DNA from: an uncultured Collinsella sp.
Lineage (GTDB): Bacteria; Actinomycetota; Coriobacteriia; Coriobacteriales; Coriobacteriaceae
NCBI GenBank assembly: GCA_902494245.1
Contig: CABUSR010000020.1
Coordinates: forward strand, 1 to 39,487
Direction of reading: 5' to 3'
Length of the DNA stretch: 39,487 nucleotides
The notes beneath the pieces are model-generated. The model worked only from the letters and a program-made list of their open reading frames with translations. It ran no database searches and was not told the DNA's origin. Shown in pieces: positions 34,950 to 39,487 of the stretch (position 1 is its first letter; each line of letters begins with the position of its first letter). Both the position numbers and the translations under genes were made by a program.

Positions 34950-35384
34950 CTAACTCTCCCAGCCGGCGCGGATTGTTGTTATGACATCGCCTAGGCGCTG
35001 GCCGAGGGCTGACAGATGTTGGAGCACTTCGCCGGGCGAAGCACCGTTGAGGATGCAGGTGAGCGCATACGAGACCAAGAAAATCGCCGCAAGTCCTAGC
35101 GGAATGAGCACGATCATCGCCAATGTGCGCAGGCGCTGGCCCACGCGGCGACGACGCGCACGACGCTTGTCGAACGCGAGCTCCTGTGCATATGAATCTT
35201 GCTGTACGGAATAGGCCTCTGGTGCCGATTCGCACCCGGGCACAGCTGCAGGTACAGCAGCGGGCACGACATTTTGCGCAAAGGGCTGGACTGCCGCCCC
35301 TTGCATTTGCATCTCCATGAGTCGTTGCTGCTGGCGCAACATGCGCTCGGCTTGTTGCTGCGGAGTCTCAAGAAACAGATCCAT
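34950..35384 (-). CDS. Small single-pass membrane protein, unknown function
   Basis: This 144-residue protein has a Gln/Met-rich N-terminus (ETPQQQAERMLRQQQRLMEM), a low-complexity Ala/Val/Pro stretch, an Arg-rich segment (KRRARRRRVGQRL) and then one membrane helix (about 90-112). A short tail follows. ATG 35384 lies 5 bp after GGAGG. The positive-inside rule places the N-terminus in the cytoplasm. No family was recognised. Confidence 0.7.
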   Translation of the reverse strand: MDLFLETPQQQAERMLRQQQRLMEMQMQGAAVQPFAQNVVPAAVPAAVPGCESAPEAYSVQQDSYAQELAFDKRRARRRRVGQRLRTLAMIVLIPLGLAAIFLVSYALTCILNGASPGEVLQHLSALGQRLGDVITTIRAGWES

Positions 35385-35396
35385 GCTGGCCTCCAA

Positions 35397-35633
35397 AATC
35401 GGAGCATTCGACGCTTACGACCAGCATCCCGCACCGCCATGACCGCGACAACGCAATCGCCGGCAATAGCCACAAAGTTTCTTTTGCTCAAAAGCTGTCG
35501 AAAAGCTCAACAACTCCCCTACCAGCACTTTCTCTGAGCTTTTTTCGCCAGCAATCTTTTGGCCTTCCACCCTTACGCCAACTGACCAAAATCTAACCAA
35601 AAGCTTGACGAAAATTGTGAAGACAGGGACCCC
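35397..35633. other. Intergenic stretch upstream of the small membrane protein
   Basis: No gene is supported. It should hold the promoter of the 34950-35384 gene. A weak CGAAAAGCTCA / TGAGCTTTTTTCG inverted pair lies around 35500-35547, and a CTGACCAAAATCTAACCAAA stretch near 35582 resembles the CTGACCAAAT boxes at 6515. Confidence 0.4.
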
Positions 35634-35636
35634 CAC

Positions 35637-35664
35637 AAAAAGTGCCGCCCCAAAGGGGCGGCAC
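35637..35664 (-). terminator. GTGCCGCCCC terminator, copy 1
   Basis: GTGCCGCCCC (35642-35651) pairs with GGGGCGGCAC (35655-35664) with a 3-nt loop and TTTTT on the minus strand. It is nearly identical to 36565-36594. Confidence 0.9.
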
Positions 35665-35706
35665 ACAAACCAATCTATTAGCCAAAACTCGTTGGCAAGC
35701 CCGCGT

Positions 35707-35792
35707 CGTCAGACCCGCGGCGCATGCCTTTGCCTCGCGCGACTCTGCGAAGCCGTGAGCGAGAGGGAAAGGGATGCGCCGCGGGTCTGACG
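35707..35792 (-). repeat. Structured element S2, copy 1
   Basis: A 19-bp perfect inverted repeat (35707-35725 with 35774-35792; arm CGTCAGACCCGCGGCGCAT) encloses a 24-nt core at 35738-35761 (CGCGACTCTGCG then AAGCCGTGAGCG). The core matches copy 2 (36682-36705) at 22 of 24, but the arms do not match. It lies after the stop of the 35847-36479 gene and before a terminator. Confidence 0.8.
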
Positions 35793-35846
35793 TCCGGAGC
35801 GGTGAAACCAGCAGTTGCCCTGCGCTCCGTGGTCGGTGAGGACAGA

Positions 35847-36479
35847 CTACATGCCCGCGAGACCTCGGGCGGCGGTGGCGCACATAAATGCCAAGACGAG
35901 AATCACGAGCGACCCGGCGATGTCTGCCAGCACGCCCATTACGCGGCGCTCAAACAGCCAGCTCTCAAAGTGTGGGGCAACGTTGCGCCAAACACGCCAC
36001 AGCAAGATGCCCATACCGATGACGCCCGGGATATTGAGCAGTAGGATCTCGGAGCACAAAAGACCAATCAGGTTGCCGGCGACAAAACCAGCATCGCCCT
36101 CGCAGTATTTGCGGTAGACCATATACAGCATGTACGCCACAAACGGCTGCAAGCACGCAGAAATAAACGTGACCACCATCGAGGGCTCCTGCGAAAAGAC
36201 CTCGGTGAGTTTATCGACACTCGTGGCGTCCTTCGAAGCCAAGAATAAACCGATAACCACAAGGGGCACCACGCCCAAAATTACCTCGACCAGAGTAAAC
36301 AACTTGGCAGTCAAATCCTCACTAGCCGAATTCAAATGAGGCGCCCACTCAGGATGAGCATGCGCGCCGACCTTCTTATCCTTCTCGGCATGATCGGCCT
36401 TTTTGCCCTCGGCAACCCGGCGACCAGGATCCTTGCGAGTTCCCGCCGCAGCAACCCGAGCCCGAGACTTCTTACCCAT
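35847..36479 (-). CDS. Multi-pass membrane protein, unknown function
   Basis: This 210-residue protein has a basic, Lys/Arg-rich N-terminus (about 1-45) and four hydrophobic helices (about 62-82, 100-120, 132-155 and 185-207). I see no catalytic motif and do not recognise the family. ATG 36479 is 6 bp after GAGGTG. It is followed by element S2 copy 1 and a GTGCCGCCCC terminator, the same tail that follows rubrerythrin. Confidence 0.75.
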   Translation of the reverse strand: MGKKSRARVAAAGTRKDPGRRVAEGKKADHAEKDKKVGAHAHPEWAPHLNSASEDLTAKLFTLVEVILGVVPLVVIGLFLASKDATSVDKLTEVFSQEPSMVVTFISACLQPFVAYMLYMVYRKYCEGDAGFVAGNLIGLLCSEILLLNIPGVIGMGILLWRVWRNVAPHFESWLFERRVMGVLADIAGSLVILVLAFMCATAARGLAGM

Positions 36480-36564
36480 AACCAACACCTCACAAGAGGA
36501 AACAAATAGCCAACGCTACCCAGTGTACCCTCTAAGCAACGTCACCGCCCCAACCGGCCCCCAC

Positions 36565-36594
36565 AAAAACGTGCCGCCCCATAAGGGGCGGCAC
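36565..36594 (-). terminator. GTGCCGCCCC terminator, copy 2
   Basis: GTGCCGCCCC (36571-36580) pairs with GGGGCGGCAC (36585-36594); on the minus strand GTTTTTG follows. It should end the rubrerythrin transcript, beyond S2 copy 2. Confidence 0.9.
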
Positions 36595-36643
36595 ACAAAC
36601 TTCTTATCAGCTTTCCTGTAACGAGCACGCGACGACCCAACGC

Positions 36644-36743
36644 CGGAGCGCAGGGTGGGAGGCCGGATCGCCTTCCCTCAACGCGACCCTGCGGAGCCGT
36701 GAGCGGGGAGGGAAGGCGATCCGGCCTCCCACCCTGCGCTCCG
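36644..36743 (-). repeat. Structured element S2, copy 2
   Basis: A 34-bp perfect inverted repeat (36644-36677 with 36710-36743; arm starts CGGAGCGCAGGGTGGGAGGC) encloses 32 nt containing the conserved core (36682-36705). Arms are unrelated to those of copy 1. It starts 19 bp after the rubrerythrin stop codon on the minus strand. Confidence 0.85.
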
Positions 36744-36762
36744 CAGCAGCCAGCGCCAAGCG

Positions 36763-37302
36763 CTAGTAGTTCACCACCTGCTCCTCAAAGTACGCCTTCG
36801 GGTGGTTACACACCGGGCACACCTCGGGCGCCTCGGCGCCCACATGCAGGTGCCCGCAGTTCAGGCACTTCCATACCTTCACGCCCTCGCGCTCAAACAC
36901 CTCGCCCGACTCAATGCGCTCGACAAGCTTGTTGTAGCGCTCCTCGTGAGCCTGCTCGACAGCACCGACGCCACGGAACTTCTCGGCGATCTCGGCAAAG
37001 CCCTCCTCCTCGGCGGTCTTGGCGAACTCGTCGTACATCGTGGTCCACTCGTAGTTCTCGCCCGCGGCGGCGTCACGCAGGTTGTCCAGAGTGCCCGGAA
37101 CGGCGCCGTCGTGCAGATACTTAAACCACAGCTTGGCGTGCTCGGACTCGTTGCCCGCCGTCTCGGCAAAGATATTCGAGATCTGAACGTAGCCGTCCTT
37201 TTTGGCCTTGGATGCATAGTAGCGATACTTGGTGTGTGCCTGGGACTCACCGGCAAAAGCAGTCTCGAGGTTCTTCTTGGTCTGAGAGTTCTCAAAATCC
37301 AT
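36763..37302 (-). CDS. Rubrerythrin
   Basis: This 179-residue non-haem iron protein reduces hydrogen peroxide in anaerobes. The N-terminal four-helix domain carries Glu19 and two ExxH motifs (Glu52-His55, Glu116-His119) for the diiron site. The C-terminal rubredoxin-like domain has Cys146/Cys149 and Cys162/Cys165. ATG 37302 has AAGGGAAG upstream. It lies on the same strand as the Rrf2 and MutY-like genes, suggesting a stress cluster, though a 114-bp gap leaves room for its own promoter. Structured element S2 forms its 3' untranslated region. Confidence 0.96.
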   Translation of the reverse strand: MDFENSQTKKNLETAFAGESQAHTKYRYYASKAKKDGYVQISNIFAETAGNESEHAKLWFKYLHDGAVPGTLDNLRDAAAGENYEWTTMYDEFAKTAEEEGFAEIAEKFRGVGAVEQAHEERYNKLVERIESGEVFEREGVKVWKCLNCGHLHVGAEAPEVCPVCNHPKAYFEEQVVNY

Positions 37303-37416
37303 AGGTGTACTTCCCTTCAACACGTGCCGCCCATAGGCTTTGAGCGACCTTGTCTTTAGGATGCCCTCAAGCGGCGAATTTAAACCTTACAATCCCGTTC
37401 TTCAGATTTGAGCGGG

Positions 37417-38322
37417 CTACACACTCAACCAACGATCGTCCTCGGCTCGGCAAAAGCCCTCGCGCTCCAGGTCAGCCAGAATGCCCGCGATCAAGTCGCA
37501 CTCGACCGGCCCGCGACCGGCTGCCGCTTCCATCTCGTTGACGCCCACCACGGCATCAGCAAGCGTAATCCCCGCCGGCTGCCCATCGCGCGCTGCCAAC
37601 AACATACGCACGATATGCGCGCGCTTTTGGCGGCGCGAGCCCTCAAACTTGGACTGACGACTATAGCCCGCCGACCGCCTGGACGGATTGGGCAGTGTCT
37701 TTTTAAGATACGCGCCGTAATCCAGCAATGCGTAATACCACGCGCGCGGCGTGTCGGCATCGTCTTGAGGCGCGGCAAAGGGCGCGATCTCGTCCGCCGC
37801 CGCGCCGGGGGCCGCCGGACAGGCAGCTTGGATCAGCGGCACCAGTTCGCGATCGGGAACGGCCGGCACATCGGGAAAGAAATGATGCAAAAAGACCGTG
37901 CGCACATTGGTCTCCAAATACACGCCCGGAAGATCGAATGCAAACGAACGGATGCCCTGCGCCGTTGCCGGGCCAATGCCGGGCAGAGCGACCAAGTCAC
38001 GCGTCTCGCGCGGAAACTCCCCATCCCAGTCCTCTACAACGCACTGTGCAGCCCTGTGAAGCGCCAAGGCGCGGCGATTATAGCCCATCCCCTGCCACGC
38101 ATCCAAGACATCGGAAGGGACAGCCTGAGCGAGCGCCTGCACGGTCGGAAAGCGATCGAGCCACGCCGGCATACGCGTCTCCACGCGTGGCACCTGTGTT
38201 TGCTGCAGCATGACCTCGGAAAGCCAAATGATGTACGGGTCACGCGTGCGGCGCCACGGAAGGTCGCGATAACGCAGGACCCCTTCCGAACGAATCATCG
38301 AACGAAAGGGGTCCTGAATCAT
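37417..38322 (-). CDS. MutY-like A/G-specific adenine glycosylase without Fe-S cluster
   Basis: This 301-residue HhH-GPD protein has catalytic Glu36 (SEVMLQQTQ) and the hairpin LPGIGPATAQ (113-122). The usual Asp of the D-x-N-V motif is Glu137 (LETNVRTVF), and the four cluster cysteines are absent; in their place is KKTLPNPSRRSAGYSRQSKF. I recall related Fe-S-free sequences in other anaerobes, so this is likely a subfamily and not a broken gene. It has no C-terminal MutT-like domain, which usually recognises 8-oxoG; instead a short winged-helix-like end is present. The ATG follows AAGGAGC. It is 21 bp after rrf2. Confidence 0.85.
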   Translation of the reverse strand: MIQDPFRSMIRSEGVLRYRDLPWRRTRDPYIIWLSEVMLQQTQVPRVETRMPAWLDRFPTVQALAQAVPSDVLDAWQGMGYNRRALALHRAAQCVVEDWDGEFPRETRDLVALPGIGPATAQGIRSFAFDLPGVYLETNVRTVFLHHFFPDVPAVPDRELVPLIQAACPAAPGAAADEIAPFAAPQDDADTPRAWYYALLDYGAYLKKTLPNPSRRSAGYSRQSKFEGSRRQKRAHIVRMLLAARDGQPAGITLADAVVGVNEMEAAAGRGPVECDLIAGILADLEREGFCRAEDDRWLSV

Positions 38323-38343
38323 GGCTATGCTCCTTATGCGGCG

Positions 38344-38829
38344 CTATTCCTCCCGGCAAGCGCACGCGCAGGTGGCGTACTCGGGAAACGCTTCGCGGTC
38401 GGCGAACTTGGGATCGACGGCCGGGAACTGGCGGTGAGCGACGATGTCGCCGAGCGAAACGGAATCGAGGTAGTCGCGCATCAACGCCTGGGCTCCGGCC
38501 CACAGGGGATGATAGCAGCACGTGCCCATGCGCGCACAGTCACCATCGGGCGCGGTGCAATCGTTCATAACCATAGGACCCTGAACGGCCTCGACGACCT
38601 GGCGGATAGTGACATCGTCCGGACTGACCTTGAGACGCATGCCACCGTGGACGCCGCGCAGGCTCTCCACAATACCGGCCTGGACCAAACCGTGCTGAAT
38701 CGAGCGGGCAAACGAATACGGGACATTGACCTCTTCGGCAGCGGTGCGAACAGAAAGCAAACGCTCCGGATCCTCGGCAAGCATCGCCAGCATACGAAGG
38801 GCGTAATCAGTCTTCCTCGATATGTCCAT
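38344..38829 (-). CDS. Rrf2 family transcriptional regulator
   Basis: This 161-residue regulator starts with the Rrf2 winged helix (MDISRKTDYALRMLAMLAED; VPYSFARSIQHGL; GVHGGMRL). Cys91, Cys98 and Cys104 fit the three-cysteine cluster-binding loop of IscR/NsrR-type sensors, with an extra Cys105. The tail ends in CACAC (Cys154, 156 and 158), which is unusual. It probably senses iron-sulfur, NO or redox state and controls itself and the MutY-like gene. GAAAGGGGG precedes the ATG. Direct boxes upstream (38906-38936) are candidate targets. Confidence 0.92.
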   Translation of the reverse strand: MDISRKTDYALRMLAMLAEDPERLLSVRTAAEEVNVPYSFARSIQHGLVQAGIVESLRGVHGGMRLKVSPDDVTIRQVVEAVQGPMVMNDCTAPDGDCARMGTCCYHPLWAGAQALMRDYLDSVSLGDIVAHRQFPAVDPKFADREAFPEYATCACACREE

Positions 38830-38905
38830 TTTCCCCCTTTCAAGGAATACGAACAGCTCGAACGAGCTCCGGGGCCGAGCTTGTGTCGAGACGCTAAATG
38901 ACCGC

Positions 38906-38936
38906 TAGGACATCCAAATGATAAATAGGATATCCA
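38906..38936 (-). promoter_or_regulatory. Direct repeat operator candidate before rrf2
   Basis: TAGGACATCCA (38906-38916) and TAGGATATCCA (38926-38936) differ at one base and are exactly 20 bp apart, on one face of the helix, 77-107 bp upstream of the rrf2 start. Confidence 0.4.
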
Positions 38937-38939
38937 CTG

Positions 38940-39150
38940 AGTGCCGCGCTTGGAGCGAAATGCATCAAATGCGGCCTACAGTGCAATTTAGTATAACCTA
39001 ACCCCCTGTCTCGTTGAACAGGTGTTGCGCAACAAAGCTGTTGTTCAGACAGATATACTTATTAGATTTTACTTGCGTTCCCGAAGGCGCGGGGATTCTG
39101 GGCGAAGATGCACCAGGGCGATCGTTCTATCGAAACAAAGTGCATCAAAC
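38940..39150. other. Intergenic stretch between rrf2 and tRNA-Asp
   Basis: No gene is supported. It holds a perfect 12-bp palindrome TGTTGCGCAACA (39023-39034) flanked by imperfect CTGT...TTGAACAG / CTGTTGTTCAGACAG arms. Nothing else stands out. Confidence 0.4.
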
Positions 39151-39152
39151 GC

Positions 39153-39180
39153 AAAAAGCCACGTCCGAAGACGTGGCTTT
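39153..39180 (-). terminator. Terminator after tRNA-Asp
   Basis: AAAGCCACGTC (39155-39165) pairs with GACGTGGCTTT (39170-39180) over a CGAA loop (TTCG on the minus strand), followed by T residues on the minus strand. Confidence 0.92.
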
Positions 39181-39188
39181 AATTGCAT

Positions 39189-39266
<78 letters not shown>

Positions 39267-39312
39267 AGGCAGACGTTCGCGTTTGTTTCCGCTCGCGTGC
39301 GCTGCGGGGATT

Positions 39313-39342
39313 AGTATACACAGAAGTCTGTCCGGCGCGCAA
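39313..39342 (-). promoter_or_regulatory. Promoter of tRNA-Asp
   Basis: On the minus strand TTGCGC (39337-39342) and TATACT (39313-39318) are 18 bp apart, about 47 bp upstream of the mature tRNA 5' end. Confidence 0.6.
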
Positions 39343-39404
39343 CAACTTTTTTGAAAAATTTTTTGGGGCCATCCGGGAGGGCTTCCGGGGCTGAGGGCGG
39401 GGGT

Positions 39405-39487
39405 TAAGTTTGCTGCTCTACAGTCCTGCGCAAGACGGAAAGCACATTAAGTGCTTTCCTTTGCGTGCGGAACTCGCGACAAACTTA
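39405..39487. repeat. Nested inverted repeat at the right edge
   Basis: TAAGTTTG (39405-39412) pairs with CAAACTTA (39480-39487), GCGCAA (39428-39433) with TTGCGT (39461-39466), and GGAAAGCAC (39437-39445) with GTGCTTTCC (39451-39459). It may continue beyond the window. Confidence 0.55.

Noticed and set aside
35707..36743. Retron explanation for the S2 stems
   Set aside because: No reverse transcriptase gene is present in the window, so this remains only an analogy.

Overview
The window looks like a chromosomal segment from a Collinsella-type member of the Coriobacteriia: GC-rich coding sequence, several GTG and TTG starts behind strong AGGAGG-type ribosome sites, and intergenic spacers full of palindromic repeats. 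The taxonomic call is an inference from gene content and style; no rRNA is present.

Layout. Bases 1-1318 hold the N-terminal part of an AlbA_2-domain protein (minus strand, running off the left edge) and a spacer with two near-identical 68-bp blocks of TTATCTCTCAT-type repeats. A large M16 zinc peptidase (1319-4363) and 5-formyl-THF cyclo-ligase (4733-5329) follow on the plus strand. Then come a minus-strand AbiEi-like protein with a nuclease-like C-terminus, metA, and a plus-strand L-2-hydroxyacid (lactate-like) dehydrogenase.

The core, about 9.1-23.7 kb, is a sugar-amine (Amadori product) utilisation region. It has a mannose-family PTS (fused IIAB, IIC, IID), three paralogous SIS-domain deglycases of the FrlB/FraB/GfrF type, three GntR/UTRA regulators, a HAD phosphatase, a DMT (EamA) exporter and a YitT protein. 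recQ sits just upstream of the first gntR. The likely scheme is uptake and phosphorylation of an amino-acid-sugar conjugate by the PTS, splitting by an SIS deglycase into a hexose phosphate and a free amine or amino acid, and possible export of the amine by the EamA protein. Each deglycase is associated with its own GntR, and candidate operators are visible for all three.

From 23.7 to 39 kb nearly everything is on the minus strand: GNAT acetyltransferase, threonine aldolase-like PLP enzyme, PAP2 membrane phosphatase, mfd, nth, an ABC exporter, rmuC, an unknown HTH protein, two unknown membrane proteins, and an Rrf2 / MutY-like / rubrerythrin group with an oxidative-stress and DNA-repair flavour. 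A tRNA-Asp(GUC) lies near the right edge.

The most unusual material is between genes. Family S1 (13196-13359 and 21602-21765) and family S2 (35707-35792 and 36644-36743) are structured elements in which long, nearly perfect stems have unrelated sequences in the two copies but keep the same pairing around conserved cores. All four copies sit just beyond the stop codon of a minus-strand gene. This covariation suggests functional structured RNA or DNA. At least four further dispersed inverted-repeat families are also present (1114/5354/6755; 4443-4600; 4666/14175/23688; 13093/21546).
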